From contig NC_088102.1 in assembly GCF_036370855.1 (NCBI RefSeq), positions 72,859,601 through 72,923,600 on the forward strand: DNA of 64,000 bases, given 5' to 3'. Numbering within the stretch: position 1 is the stretch's first letter; each line of letters opens with the position of its first letter. The DNA is from Dromaius novaehollandiae (Eukaryota; Chordata; Aves; Casuariiformes; Dromaiidae). Both the position numbers and the translations under genes were made by a program. Of the stretch, positions 12,601-26,164 are shown in pieces. The notes under the pieces are model-generated. The model was given only the letters and a program-made list of their open reading frames with translations, was not told the DNA's origin and searched no databases.

Positions 12601-13903
12601 CTCACCCTTACCCCGGACAGGAAGGGATTGGACAAGTGGCAGTCTCAACCCTGGCTCTTAACGCTGTATTGGGCCTCATAAAGAGGTTGCTGAGCCTGTT
12701 GGTACACTCAGGGCCCTGACAGAAGGAACCAGTGAAGCTTGTTGGACTTCTGCAGATCTCTTCAGGAACACCATAGACTTTGAGATTTTTTTTTTTTTGT
12801 GTTCATGGGCCTGGGATATAATTTTTTTTCCTCCCCTCTTCATTCTTAGACCGCGAAGCAAACTGAAATGCACTATGTATATCCTCCACATCTGATGGGT
12901 ATTCATAAATCTGTGTTTCCTCCTATTAAGACTTTAGGACTGGTGTCACCTGACTCTGGATATCTACAAACTCATTGTCTAAATCTGAGTTAATGAGCCA
13001 GGTTCCTTCCAAAATATGTGAGAATAGAGGATATCTCATCCCATCCTAAAATGGGCAATTATGACAGATGGGATGAATGGTGTCATAGGAGCAGATCTGT
13101 ATAGCAAAACAGCAGGTGCTAAGGAGATGATGTCTATGGTATATACATTTCAGGACAGTTTCCTTTGGACTAAACTTATTTTGGTCCAAGGGTTTGAACT
13201 GCTGTTGGAAGTCAAATTGCATTAGATGCACTCCTAAAGCACATCATGTTAACTTCATCCAAAAAGAGCCCATTTCAGACTGTCTGACCCTACCCTACCC
13301 TGCAATGCAAAGTAGAAAATGTAAATGGAGAAAATTGGAAGATCCTCTTTAAAACAACACTCTTCATCTGAACAAAAAAATTAATATAGACACCTTTATT
13401 GATTATAGAGGGAGGCAAGTAACTTGGACTTAAGTAATTAACTTCTATTTATCTGCATTCGAAGGAGATGAATGCATCTCAGTTCCCCTAATCCTCCTGA
13501 ACAGTCTTAATTAAAAGGGGCGGGGGGAAGCTTTATTTTTTTTCCTTTCAGTTGGACTAAAACACTATAGAGGAAAAAGGTAGGTTAAGACCTAAGAAAC
13601 TGCTTGATCTTTTTCTACATACTTTCCTACAGGTGATACTAGAAGTGCTCGGGGCTATGTGTATGTAGCTGTGTGGTGGGAGCATCCAGCTGAAGAAGTA
13701 CTGAGGACTGGGGAGAGACAGGAAGGAGAACAAGTATTTTTGCAACAGATATGCCTCCAGTTTATTGGGAAGCATTTTGTGAACAGAAGTGCTTACACTC
13801 TATTAGCTGTATGATTCCATATTTATTGTGAAAATCAATAAAGAACACAAACAAGAAAATACAGGTGCATTTGCTGCTACATACATCTTCAGAGATTTAG
13901 TCC
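9700..13903. other. Intergenic DNA, one GC-richer block of unknown origin
   Basis: No gene is recognisable. A low-complexity AT patch lies at 10261-10362. From about 10460 to 11160 the sequence is less AT-rich and resembles old repeat or LTR-like DNA, but I cannot name a family. Short T runs occur near 12785 and 13540. The right end abuts the stop codon of the minus-strand OR at 13904. Confidence 0.5.
10261..10362. repeat. AT-rich low-complexity repeat (AAT / TTAA units)
   Basis: Imperfect repeats of AAT, TTAAT and AATTAA across about 100 bases with almost no G or C. This is a simple low-complexity tract. Confidence 0.8.
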
Positions 13904-14846
13904 CTAATTTTCTTCTATTAAGAAACTTTCTCTCTTTACTAGTCTCCTCAGCGTGTCCTTCACATCCTTGTTTCTTAGGCTGTAGATCAGGGGGTTCAGC
14001 GTGGGGATCACTACTGTGTAAAACACAGAGACCACTTGGTCCCTCCCCAGGATGTAGGAGGAGCTGGGCTGTGAATAAATGAAGAGGATGGAGCCATAGT
14101 AGAGGGTGGTCGCTGTGAGGTGGGCAGCACAGGTGGAAAAGGCTTTGCGCTGTCCCTCAGCCGAGCAGATCTTCAGGATGGCAGCCAAGATGGAGGCATA
14201 GGAAGCAATAATGAACGTGGAGGGGAGGATGACATTGGAGGCCAAGATGAAATACAGGACCGCATGGTAGTTGTCTGGCTCATTGCAAGAGAGCTTCACT
14301 AGTGGGGGCAGGTCACAGAAGAAGTCATCAATGACGCTGGCATCGCAAAAGCTGAGGGTGAACGTGTGGCTGGTAATGATTGTGGAATTGGCAAAACCAC
14401 TGAGATAGGAGGCGACCACCAGCCCCACGCACAGCTTCTTGGACATGGCAGCAGCATAAAGCAGTGGGTCAGAGATAGCCGCGTAATCATAGGCCATTGC
14501 TGCCAGCAGGTAGCACTCAGTATAGGCCAAGCCAGCAGAGAAGAATTGAGTTGCGCTCCCTTCAAAGGAGATGCTCTTGTCCTCAGAGACACAGTTTGCC
14601 AGGATCTTGGGGGTATAGACAGAGGAATACCAGAGATCCAGGAAAGACAAGTTCCCAATGGAAAAAGTACATTGGGGTAGGGAGCCGTGAGCTGCTGCAT
14701 ATTAACACAATCAGGGTGATGTTTCCAGTAAGGCTAATAATGTAGACAATTGTGAATACCGCGAACAAGAGAAGCTGCAGCGTTGGGTCAGTGGTGAACC
14801 CCAGGAGGATGAAGCTAGTGACTGTACTGTGATTTCTTTTTTCCAT
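13904..14846 (-). pseudogene. OR9-like olfactory receptor pseudogene (one frameshift, DRY Arg lost)
   Basis: A full-length minus-strand OR starting MEKRNHST (ATG at 14846-14844); a probable splice acceptor lies at 14870-14868. It carries features typical of mammalian OR9G/OR9Q relatives: FLDLWYSSVYTPKILANC, SEDKSISF, SAGLAYTECYLLAAMAYD, NSTIITSHTF and IDDFFCDLPPLVKL. TM6-7 is normal ([35 protein letters not shown]). Two lesions stand out. One extra C on the coding strand (+ strand position 14660) shifts the frame right after PMYFF. In TM3 the sequence reads MAYDYAAIS, an in-frame loss of the Arg codon of DRY between 14485 and 14486. Cys97 is serine and HTP in ICL1 is PTP. Without the extra base it would have about 313 codons, so the decay looks recent; the lost arginine suggests it was already impaired. 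Confidence 0.9.
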
Positions 14847-17800
14847 GGGCAGGGGAAATTGACTGACCTGGAGACAGGGATCATCATGGTTATTTGATAT
14901 TTGCAATGCAGGGTCTGCAGGCACCAACTGAGAGAAGGGCTTCCATTTTGCCTGGCATTCCTCTCAGACCCAAAACACTGGTCCATGTGTTAAGGGGCCA
15001 GATAGATAACACGCACATGAGTTGGAGGAGGCTGTGCAGAAAAAGTAATAATAAGGAATTCACATAAGATGTTTAGTAATGTTCCACTCTTCTAATCACC
15101 AGTTATAGAGCTACAGGAATTCCAGCTAGGTGCAGATTGTTCCTAATATCAGGTCTAATACATGGGATGATTGTTTGGATACAAGCATACATTACTGGTG
15201 TATTTGTTTCCCTGAATTTTCTGGAGAAAAAAATAATAAAATTAAAAGAAGTTTTGTCTTAGGAAAGGATGCACTGTTATGATTTTGGTTAGGACTTGGT
15301 AGGAATGTTTGCTATTTCTTGTCAAATAGAGATTTAACATTTGCATCACTTTGATAGCTAAATTTGCTGTAAACATAAATACATACCTCCACCCTATGTA
15401 TAGTGTTATGCATAGGTGTATGCACAGAAACTGTTTCTATAAACTGTATAGTATGCATTGTATATTTAATGAACTCTACACATAAAGAACACAGGATATG
15501 AGAATATGAGTGAGTATATGTGAATTTCCCTCTTTGTATATATTTGCTGACTATGCATTTCCCAACTTCTGTGAATGTGAAACCTGAATGTTGCATCAAT
15601 GTACTTTGATGAGACATTGAAATGTCTCAATTTGAAGTACATAGAATTGGAGACACATGTTTAGGAGTAATGTGTGTAGATCTGCCATCTGGTACAAACC
15701 AGCCTAGCTTCATTAAAATATTTTTGATGGGTCCTACCAGTAACAGTTCTGCCTTATTAAATTTTTGGGTTTTTTTTTGCCTGAGCAAATATTATGGCAT
15801 AAAAGTTATAATTATAAATGAGTGTATCTGGGAAGACCTCTATTTTTAGGCACATTCCCCAAAATATCAGTCATTCAGTATGAGTTTGGACACCTGAGTA
15901 CAGGCATATTTGCATCTATAGAAGTTGGAATTTATCTCACCTAATAAGATGAACACTTATCTATTGTTCATCTCATTACTAGTCTAAAAACTAATTAATT
16001 AGGCTCTTCCTGTAGCCAGTTAAAGTGAGAGATTCTTCCACAGGGTAACTCACCACACTTTAAAATAGGTGTCTAAATTGAGCTATTCTGCCTGGACAGA
16101 TACACAAGCATACAAAAAAAAATGCTGTATTTCAAATGCCCATGGCAGCATTATTTGTGCATTACGGTTTTTAAAAATATATTTTCTTTATTTGTCCCCT
16201 TTGAAAACTACAGTGGTGTTAAGATGGGGGAATATATTCTTAGTTTTTCATTTGCACATTAAACAACCTGGCAATTTTTAACCTTTACAGCAGTCTGGGT
16301 TTGCTTTTTAAACTGTAGAATTCAGAGAGAATTCCCTCAGTTTTACTGAACGCTGCTATTGTCCGGCAGGTGAATTCCTGAGAAAACAATGGGATATCCT
16401 TTCCAAAATCATATCTTGCAAACCAGCTGGCTTGTATGCCTTGCTTTCTTAAGTGACCTGCCCTATCCCTCTGATATCTCACTTATCTGAGTACTTAGTG
16501 TTTCTCTGCCTGTGGACTAGTGAAGGTGCCTGGAGAACCAGTTTAAAGCCTAGAGAGTTACCTTAGATGTGGATGCTTCACTTCAGACTTCTAGCAACAG
16601 CTGAGATGAATCCCATCTTTAGAGACCACTAAGTGAGCTGTGTTTTGCTGTTTCATTATGACTTTCCCCAAGCATGATCCAGTTGTCTGAGCACCTCCTT
16701 CAGGTGTCTCTGGTGCTATCTGTATGTTGAAGGTGGTGTGGTAGGTTTGATGACTTTTTTTTTTCATCTAGCCTGATATGGTGATTCTAATGTTTCTACT
16801 TGGGTAGCACAGTGATGGAGAAGAAGAAGAAACAAGAGGAGAAGAGGAAAGAGGAAAATTAGTCCCCTTTAAGACATATCTTCCTGGATATCCTTTAAAC
16901 ATAAAAAAAGGGCCAAAAATTGGAAGCATTAGAATTTCACTTAATCCCAGATTCTCTTACCTTGCAATGAAGATGCAGGAAGAACTGGCGCTAGTAATGA
17001 CAAGTTTTAGCATGTCTGAGCCCTCAGGATAAACAAATGGAAAATAAACATGTAAATCATCATAAAGGAATGTGAATAAATAATGGTCCCATCAACCTAT
17101 CTGCAGTATGTACTCTTTATTGCCCCAATTATCCCTCTTACTCATGGTGTAGTCCAGCACAGCACTGACAGGAACCAGAAGATTAGAGGTCACTAGAACA
17201 AAGGGCAATGATGCTTTACCTGTAAAATCTCTGCATTATCTCATAGGACAAGGCACAGAAAGCAGATATATTCTTGCCACTCCAAACACTGCCAGTTGTG
17301 GGTGCCCAGGAGTATTCATCCACTGGCTTGTTGCACAGTTTCTTAAGGATCTGGTCCCTCAAGTATTTATTTCAGCTGTTCAGCATGTCCTTTTCACAGA
17401 ACACAACATTGCTACTCCTTGTGTGAATGTGCAGTTGCCCATCCTACAGAGATCCCCTTAATTAGGCTTTGTATCCTTGAAAAAAGTTTTCAGAGCCCTC
17501 TTGGCTTTATGTGTTATGTGAACGTATCTTTGTGCTCTTTAATATACCTGAATTTTCCAGCACTGTTTAGGGGAAAAGCAGCAGAGGTTGATGTTGTGAT
17601 GGAGGCAAGGAGGTCTTTCATTTCTGTGTCTTATGTAATTTTGGGCTTCAAATGTTTCAGCTGAAACAGTTTGGCTCTGTAACGGGGTTTGTTGCAATGA
17701 CAAATTTTTGGCCAGGTGTCAGACCTGTGCTCAGGGTTCACCCAAATTTCTGAGGGCCTAAAGGGAAGTGACGATCCCTTCAGTGCAATTGCATCCAGTT

Positions 17801-20800
17801 CCTACATTTTGGAGAGGATTCACCCCACCTCTCTTTGGATATGTCAAAGTTTCAAAGTGTAAGCTATTTTCTAGACAGAGCTAGGTGTTTCTGGGGAGTA
17901 CTGGAAAGCTTCAGTAGTGGAGGAAAGTTGCAGAAAAAGTGATGGACAACATTAGGGCTGCAGAAGTGTAAACTGAACTCTGAGCTGACACGCATATTTC
18001 AGTCACAGCAAAGCAGCTCAGCAGCATTTTGGGAGCAACTGCTGAGTAATTGCCTAGGTCTAGCACAGAGGGGTGGCAGAGGAAGTGGGCTGAAAGGATG
18101 ATTTTGGTTATTTACTCTGCTGTTATAATACAGTGGAGTAATTAATAGTCACTGTAAGATGGGGGCAAGTAGGAACTTTCAGGCACTATCTATATAAGCT
18201 ATTCAGGATGTTTATTTTGGAGCAAGCTGAACTGCTTCCTGGAGTACCTGGTAATAGAGTGCAGAATGGCTGGATTGGATGTAGAAGTCTACACCTGTAG
18301 GTGACAACACTCAGCCCGCTAAATCACATGCTCAAACTCAGTGACAGGTATGTTAAATAAAAGCACTGCAGTAGCTGTAGATGATATAGAAAAGAAAGAA
18401 AAGCACTATAACCCAACAATTAGCTTTTCATTTCTCTTAAAATGCTAATTTAAAGAAAAAAAAATAGCTGCCATTTTATGATTCCAATCTTGTTTTGATA
18501 TTTCTTTCCAGATTTCCATAGATAGAATAAATAAAAGCCTGAACTTATGAGAAGGTGTTACTTGGCAAAATACTTAAATGATTTAAGAGCTACTTAAGCT
18601 CCTGTTATTTATACTGTGTTCAGAATAACTAAAGAGTATGCTTTTATCAGTTACAGTGACTCAGCTAGCTGGTAGCAACTGGCAAAAGCCAGCAGCCTGT
18701 TTGCTGCTGACATGCATTTGTAATTTTTGTACAATGAGAAATTCCAGGTGAATCAATGGGACTATTGGTGGTGACTGGCACTATAGTGTGCATCACATGC
18801 CACTGAATGATTCATCTCATGTCCTACCACTTTTTAAATTTTATTTTGAGCAATCCAGTGCTCACCAATTCAATATTGAAATTTTATAAATGTTGGTGGT
18901 ATGAGATTAGGCACAGTTTATGAGAATATTTTGAATCAGCTCCACAGCTGCTTTTAACCCATGCGGAATAGCTGTTTTCGAGCTGTCAGAGATCTGCCCC
19001 AGCTAAGGATAGAGAATTCTGTTGTTGTGTGCTTGCTTGGATGTCATTTCTCATTCCAAGTCCAAACTTTTGGGAGCAAGAGTCCAAAACCCTGAAGATG
19101 TGCTAGGGAAAGAAGCCACACAGATTCTCACTTTTTTTTTTGGTAGATTTTGCTTTTAGCATTCTTTTCTATTAAAATTCATTAGAGGATTTTTGGCATT
19201 GTACACTTGGGCATAGGTTGCATTTTTGTGTATTCTCTAAATGACTAAGATTTAATGGACAGAATAAGGATAGAGAATACAAACAGTAATGCAGACACAA
19301 GCTACCAGATGTCATAATATTTCAAGCTGCAGATATTTTTCCTGCCTTTGAAACTACCTTAGAAACCTGTTAGAAAATGTTGCTTTCATTCTCCTAGACA
19401 CAAATTCTGTTGAAAAGCTGAACACATGGTGGAATTTAGGTAAGGATCAAGTAGGCCTTTAGTTCACTACCAGATAATGAAAGACAGAGTGTGTACTACA
19501 GTCAGAAGAGGAAACTACAAGCTCTTCATGTTCTTAAGTCTCCCCTTGAAAGAAGGATGCCATGGCTGCAAGTGTCTGTCTATAGCCTGTGGAGACTTTT
19601 GGTCCCAAATCTCATTAAGAAAAAACAAAATGGAAGAAAAAGGTCAGCACAGAAGTTAGTAGGGGACCCATTTCTGTGGAAAATGTTATCCTAACATTTT
19701 GACAGTAACTTGGGCTTTTCTTTTTATGTTGCTTTTTTTAATGATGAAGGTCTCCATCATAGCCATGGGGCCACAGATAGTGACAGGTCACAGAGGACAG
19801 GTCACATGTAGTGATCAATACCGATGAAAGGCAAGATCTCTAGGTTCATGCCTGCCCAGGCTGAAGACCTAGAACTCAGCTTTGCCACCCTCCAGCTAAA
19901 TGCTCTAGTCTCCAGGCTACTATACGCAGGGGGATGTCCTTATTTCCAGTTGGAGCTGAAGCGTCAGATGCTATTTTGGATTTGGGCTTGGGAGACTGAG
20001 ATTATCACCAGGCAGCCTGAGTACATATTTAAGGGACTTCTGCAAACTTTGTCTGAGGGAATTTATAACACCTCTTAATTTTTATTGTCAAAATGAATAC
20101 ATATGTTTGTATACAATCTTATTCCCATTAATAATGGCAACAAGTAATAAATGATCTCTTAAGCACAGCTTTTTGAAGTTCTGAAAGTAGTAGCAACCTA
20201 CTCAAACAAACAGCAATGTAGAGAGGCTATTGAGTCTGTTAAACAACTAAATCTCTTGGAAAAGGCATTCAGGGAGAGTAATTCATGATTCCATAAATCA
20301 AATCCACAGTCTTGTAGACAATACTTAACATGGCATTTGGACTGAGTGGACAAGTCTTGGTAAAAAGAATCTCTTTTAAGGTAAGACTGCAATTCTGGAA
20401 TTGCTTTGAATTTAGATATTTTCCATTGCCTGGCTCTTTTCATCGGACTGAAATACTGAAAGAAAAAAAAATAATAAAAAAGGCTTGATGGGAGGAAAAT
20501 CGCTGTCTTACCAAACCCATATTTCACTTACATTGCCTAAGACATTTTGAACTTTGATTTCATGACAATTCATATGCATTGTATTTACAAATGAGCAGAC
20601 CCTCTGGGATCACAGATGCATTTTCAGCTGAGGGCTTTTCACAGATCTCTCTCTTTTTTTTTTTCTTCAGGGAGTCCTTGTCTGCCAAGAGACCTAAGAA
20701 TTCCTAGCAAGTATCTACCAGAAGAAAGAAGCTTCATTTCTCTTCATTTCTCAGACCTTGGGAGAAAACAAGCGAAGCTGTAGAATTTTATTTTACAATA

Positions 20801-21192
20801 AGCAAATGTCAAGATCCTTTCATCTCAGCCCAAAGCATTACAGCCTCAAGGTGCACTTGCTTTGTGCCTAACTTTTCCACAATAACTCACAGGTTGCCCA
20901 GAAATAGGAGATCTGTGTTCTGAGCCCTTTTTAGTGTGAACTGATTTGAAACTACATCCACCATATCACACAAATGCCAGTCTACAGTAGGGAAGCCCTA
21001 TTTTTTTTTTCTGTATGTCACAGAAATACCAGACTTCCTAAGGTGTCTACTTTTTTGTTCAGAAAAGGTCTAATGAAAGAAATGAGAAAAGTCAAAAGAA
21101 AAAAAAAAAAAAAAAAGGAGGCTGGGCAGAGAGAGTTTTTTGACATTCCGTTTTTGTTTTATGTATGTTTTTTGACATTTCTATGACATTAT
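14847..21192. other. Long intergenic DNA, nothing coding seen
   Basis: About 6.3 kb of AT-rich sequence between the two minus-strand ORs. Scattered short frames lack any family signature. It includes an A run at 21099-21116 near the 3' end of the next receptor and two of the recurring ATTTATCTCAC / TTCATCTCAT motifs (near 15931 and 18811). No promoter or exon of either OR can be identified with confidence. Confidence 0.5.
21099..21116. repeat. Poly-A run (18 bases)
   Basis: Eighteen consecutive A just beyond the 3' end of the minus-strand receptor gene. On the receptor's coding strand it is a T run, so it is not a poly(A) signal for that gene. Confidence 0.85.
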
Positions 21193-22128
21193 TTAAAACA
21201 CCAGTATTTTATACACTACTTTCCTTAGGGCAGCCTTCACCTCCTCGTTTCTCAGGCTGTAGATAAGGGGGTTCAGCACGGGGATCACCACCGTGTAGAA
21301 CAGTGAGGCCACCTTGTCTCTGTCCAGTGAATGGTTAGAGCTGGGCTGTAAATACATGAAAATCAGGGTCCCATAGAAGATGGTGACAGCTGTCAGGTGG
21401 GAGGCACAGGTGCTGAAAGCTTTCTGCCTGCCCTGAGTAGAGGGGATCTTTAAAATGGTAGAGAAGATGTAGAGGTAGGAGACAAGCACAATCAGAAGCG
21501 AGAAGATCATATCAAAGCTGGTAAAGGCAAATATTAACATTTCTTTGGTGTAGGTGTTGGAACAGGAGAGTGCTAATAAGGGGAGGTCATCGCAGTAGAA
21601 ACGGCTGATCAGATTAGAAGCACAGAAATTCAAACAAAATGTAATTATAGTGTGGAACAAGGCAACACAGAAACTGTACAGGTAAAGGCCAGCCACCAGT
21701 TGGATACAGACATGCTGGGACATGATGGCCCTATAGCGGAGAGGGTTACAGATGGCCACACAGTGATCGTATGCCATCCCAGCCAGAAGGAAACACTCTG
21801 TGATCATGAATGTGAGAAAGCAACACAGCTGTGCAGCACAGGCATGGTAAGAAATTGTTTTTCTCTCTGATAAGAAGTTTGCCAGCATTTTGGGTGTGAT
21901 GGTTGAAGAATAACAGAGGTCTACAAAGGCCAAGTGGCTGAGGAAGAAATACATTGGAGTATGAAGCTGGGAGTCAATCCTGATGAGTACAATCATCCCC
22001 AAATTCCCCAGCAGAGTGACAATGTAGACTAGCAGGAACACCATAAAGAGAGGAATCTGAAGATCTGGACAACTGGTGAACCCAATAAGAATGAATTCTG
22101 TCACTGTTGTGTGATTCCTATCTGCCAT
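21193..22128 (-). CDS. Olfactory receptor, class II (OR5/8-like), intact frame with DHC in place of DRY
   Basis: Uninterrupted 311-residue OR on the minus strand, starting MADRNHT with a glycosylation site at Asn5. Motifs: [28 protein letters not shown], Cys97 (HACAAQ), [29 protein letters not shown] (TM5), [18 protein letters not shown] (TM6), LQPSSNHSL and [12 protein letters not shown] (TM7). The ECL2/TM6 wording is close to OR8U-type receptors. The TM3 motif reads [10 protein letters not shown]: Arg122 is His (CAC, 21765-21763) and Tyr123 is Cys (TGT, 21762-21760). Both are single transitions from the usual CGC TAT. Since DRY arginine contacts the G protein, the gene may be a receptor with altered coupling or the start of a pseudogene. 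No stops or frameshifts. A splice acceptor upstream is weak. Confidence 0.88.
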   Translation of the reverse strand: MADRNHTTVTEFILIGFTSCPDLQIPLFMVFLLVYIVTLLGNLGMIVLIRIDSQLHTPMYFFLSHLAFVDLCYSSTITPKMLANFLSERKTISYHACAAQLCCFLTFMITECFLLAGMAYDHCVAICNPLRYRAIMSQHVCIQLVAGLYLYSFCVALFHTIITFCLNFCASNLISRFYCDDLPLLALSCSNTYTKEMLIFAFTSFDMIFSLLIVLVSYLYIFSTILKIPSTQGRQKAFSTCASHLTAVTIFYGTLIFMYLQPSSNHSLDRDKVASLFYTVVIPVLNPLIYSLRNEEVKAALRKVVYKILVF

Positions 22129-23970
22129 TTATCTATCTTTAAAAAAGATATGGATAAGAAAACAGAAAGCACTCCTTAGGCATAAGGTTGTTGATGGAAA
22201 ATAGAAATTTCACATCCTGATCCTTAAGACCAAAGAAATTTCTCTCCTGGTGTCTGCAAATATTCTGCAGTCTCAGTTAATTCAATGATCTTTCATGGTC
22301 ATTCTCACGTTTGCTCCTGAACTGTATATAAGAGATCAAGGAGTCATCTTTAGGCTATTCGAAATGAAAACTAAGTGATGCATGAGGAATGCAGTTGCTA
22401 CAAAAATGAAGGAATACCATAATACTCCATGAGGTAGATGATATTTCAGATCATATTTTTAAATGGTATGGAGGAAGCTCTTCTGTGTATATCAGAGTGA
22501 TAAGTATTTTCAAAACTGTTTTCAGTCTTTTTCCCCTCTTCAGCTACATAATATACAACAAAATAGTGCCAGGATTTTAATATGCAGTGAAAAAAGTTCC
22601 CTTCTTCATGTACTGTCTAGATATTAATTGAAGGCATTAAACTGTACTTTCCTGCATTATAATATCACATCTAAACATTTCAGGGTTTGGGCTTCTATTG
22701 AACTTACCCAGACAATCTTCAGATGGACTTATCATTGACTATTCGAATTCAATACAACAGTTACTGATTCAAACAAGGGGTTACACAGCACTACCAGACT
22801 CCCACTACTTGTATTAGTGGAAAGAGATAATAATGGCACCTAATACCCACTCTTGGGCTGGATTCATCTTACAGAACTTTCATCTTCAGAAATTGCTGAG
22901 CTGAACCTGGTGGTGATACATTTCACATGCTAGCTGAGGGGAAAAAAAAAAGTAAAAATTGTAAAAATAAGCAGCACAAGAAAAAATTCTGAAGCCTGGC
23001 AGCACTCTGAGGACTTTATTAAACTGCTTGTCTGCTTAAAACTAAACTCATTTGGAAAACTTCATGCTCTTCATATTTTTAACAATTCATATTAATTCTA
23101 AAATTATTTGGATGAAGTAAATGATCCAAGCAAAATTGATAATAAGGTCTTCAGTGATTATAGTGAAATGAAAAAATTACCTCTTGCATTTCAGAAATGC
23201 TTTCTAATGGGGATTACCCCCAGTAGAAGTGGAGCTTAAAGTGCTAATTCCACTAAATAAAGTAGACATCTATTTGTTGATGGCTGAATAATTCTCAAGA
23301 CCCTACTAACAGTTATTGCTAAATCTCCACGAACTAGAAAAGGAGCTTAGGTCACATGCAGAGAGCTGTGCTATAGATACCTAGAAGGAGGGTAGATGCA
23401 TAAATGCAGGTCTCTAGTGCCAGTTCAGCCCCATCTAGAGCACCCCTTCTTGCTGTCACCCTGGCAGGACATGATCTTTACAGATCCCATCTGTCAGGCC
23501 TATGCAGATATCGTAGGACATCTAAAATAATACATGAACCTCTTTTCTGAAGCTAAGATGAATCCCAGTAGAGAATTCTATTCCTTCTGTTGAGTTTTTA
23601 AATGCATGATAGGGCTTCCTAATACAAATAAAAGAGAAAAAGAAAGAATTTAGGGTTGAAACAGCTGGCAATAAAGAGCTTAAGAAGTGAATGCAATCCA
23701 CCTGCTATGAGCATTAGAGACAGGCAGTCAGAGGACTGAAGGTGGGACACATAGGTAGGTAAAAGGAGGTCTGACAAAAGGCTACAGGAAGAAGAAAAGA
23801 AGTAGCATTTGAATGTCTAACATCCATGCTCATATACAAGACTAAGCTGTGTCTCCTTCCAAAATCATGTGAATATTAAAATTAAAAAAATATAACTGTA
23901 GTGGTCTAACCTATCTTTTCAACAGCTATTCTTCCTCTCTCTTTCATAGGTCTGCTGTTTTCCTGTTGTT

Positions 23971-24002
23971 CATACATACATACACATGTATGTATATATA
24001 TA
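23971..24002. repeat. CATA/TATG tetranucleotide tract
   Basis: Short run of CATA units passing into TATG and TA units. A simple repeat able to form an imperfect hairpin. Confidence 0.75.
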
Positions 24003-24162
24003 AACTCTGGGTTCCTTTGGGATGTGTTTTTCTTCTGAGACACATGTTGATGTCAGCACATGACATGGAAGACGTATTTAAACCTGAAAAAAAGTCTTAT
24101 ATTAATTAGTCAAAATTGTCCCTTGTGAATCCTTTCTAGATACTACTAGAGCACTAGAAAAA

Positions 24163-24181
24163 ACAAACAAACAAACAAAAA
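24163..24181. repeat. Short CAAA microsatellite
   Basis: About four CAAA units followed by A and C runs. Low-complexity sequence only. Confidence 0.75.
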
Positions 24182-26164
24182 AACCCCCAAGGAAACAGGG
24201 AACAAGAAGAAACAGAATTTAAGGACTAGACAGGGAAGGTTCTCATATTTTATTAGGTTACTTAAGTTACTTTACTAAAATACCTAATCATGATAGGTTT
24301 TTCTCATATTCAGTGGTGAGGAACAGAAATTTTTTGAGCATCCATTTGAATCTGTATCATCCTCCAGAGATGCCTTTTTACTATATGGTTCCTTCTTAAT
24401 TAAAAATATACTTCTATGTGTATAATTTTGCTTCTGCATATACTCATAGATGTTTGACCAGCCAAATTCTTGCCTAAGCAAAACTAGGTTCCAGAAATTA
24501 GATGCAGAGTTGCCTACATTGCTTGGGTAGCTGTATTTTGTTGACGTGAACAGAGCTTCCCTAACAAGCAGTGACAGTAAAAAGTTTCTTTGCAGAATGG
24601 CATTATAGTCTGTATTTTTGGCAGCAGGCAAAAAGTTGGTGTTAGAGATGGGGCTGACATACAATCTCAGACATCAATAATAATAATCATTAATGATTTA
24701 CCGCAAATCAGTTGTATCCATCTTACTGCATACACGAGAAGCAGGAAATGTTAATTTTACCCTGTGCATATGAGGTATATTGAAGTGAATCAACCTTTCT
24801 GCAACAAAACAGCAAAGACCATTTGGAAGGACCCAGGTCTTCTGCATCTTTACTCCTTACTTTATCCTTTTGGATAGCAAAGAGAAATACAGAGATGAAG
24901 ATGGGGAAATTTAAGCCAGGCAATCTGAGTGTTCATAGTATCAGAAAAAAAGATAAAATAACAGTCACATTCTGTGAATTTGATTTCCCCTGGAAGATAC
25001 CTGCCAGGAAAGGTATGAACACAGGATTCACCCAACCCATCTTAGAAGTGTGCAATGGAGCACCACATCTGAGCTCACTGTCTAGACTCTTTTGATCAAG
25101 GATGGAAAGGAATGGGCACTTTAAGGTGTGATTCTTCTCAGCCTAATATGAATATTTAAAATGGATTGTGTAAATTCATTTCAGAATTGACTCTTGATCT
25201 CAACTGAGTGTGAAAGGAGTCTAGGGAACTGGCTACCTATTAATAGGATCACTGCTTTGAATGTCACTGAGGTGTGGATGTTAACGATCAGAAATTGGCC
25301 ATTTTCTCCAGCAGGGACGATACAGATATATTACACAAACGAAGAATGAGCATTAGTTCATATTTGAACAATAAGAGCCCAAAATAAGAAGACTGGACTG
25401 AAAAAAGTTGCTGGAGGTGTTACTGGAGAATCAGCCTCCAAATTTTGCTGGTATCCTTGGACCATCATGATCACAACAGCTTCACTGTTACTTTTCACAG
25501 GAGCGCTCGAGAAGATGGAGATTTGATGTCTGTGTTTCTAGAGGTCATGATAGGGTAGAAAATAATGCACATCTAATGTGCATTGGTACTGTCAACCAAA
25601 GCAATGATGTTTATGCTGATTCTCAGAAGCTGAGGATACACTCTTGCATCTCTACATATTTTTCATGGATTTATTAGGAGGGTGTTGCTAGGAAGGAAAG
25701 GTTGCATTGAAGTGTTGCATTGAAGGAAAACACAGAAGAACATATATGGCTGCTAGTCACAGCCAAGTGGCAAAGTCCTGGATTCAGGGAGAGTGTGAAT
25801 AATATCATATCTAATGATAATTTACATTAAAACAAACTTAGTTCAGAGCAATATTTTCTGATTCATTTGTCCAATTTTAGATATCCTAGTTTCTAAATGA
25901 CAGCCTGTTAGCTCTGAGCTATAACTCTGAATGCTTTGGTCAGTGGAAAGACAGGGGCAGCTTTGTAGAAAGTCATTTCCGCCTGTCCTCAGAGGACTTT
26001 TTTACAATTTATGTCTTCTGTAGTGGGAAAGGGGAAAAATAGTAGTACAACAAGACTTCAGATGATCACAGTAATGCTTCTAAAATCTTCTTTCAGCCAT
26101 TGTATTTTTATAAGCAGATATAGATATAGCTTTCATAATCAACTGTAACAGAGGTCTGTGCTGT

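Noticed and set aside
24163-24181. Short direct repeats as a possible CRISPR array
   Set aside because: These are simple CAAA units without spacers, and the genome is clearly a vertebrate one.
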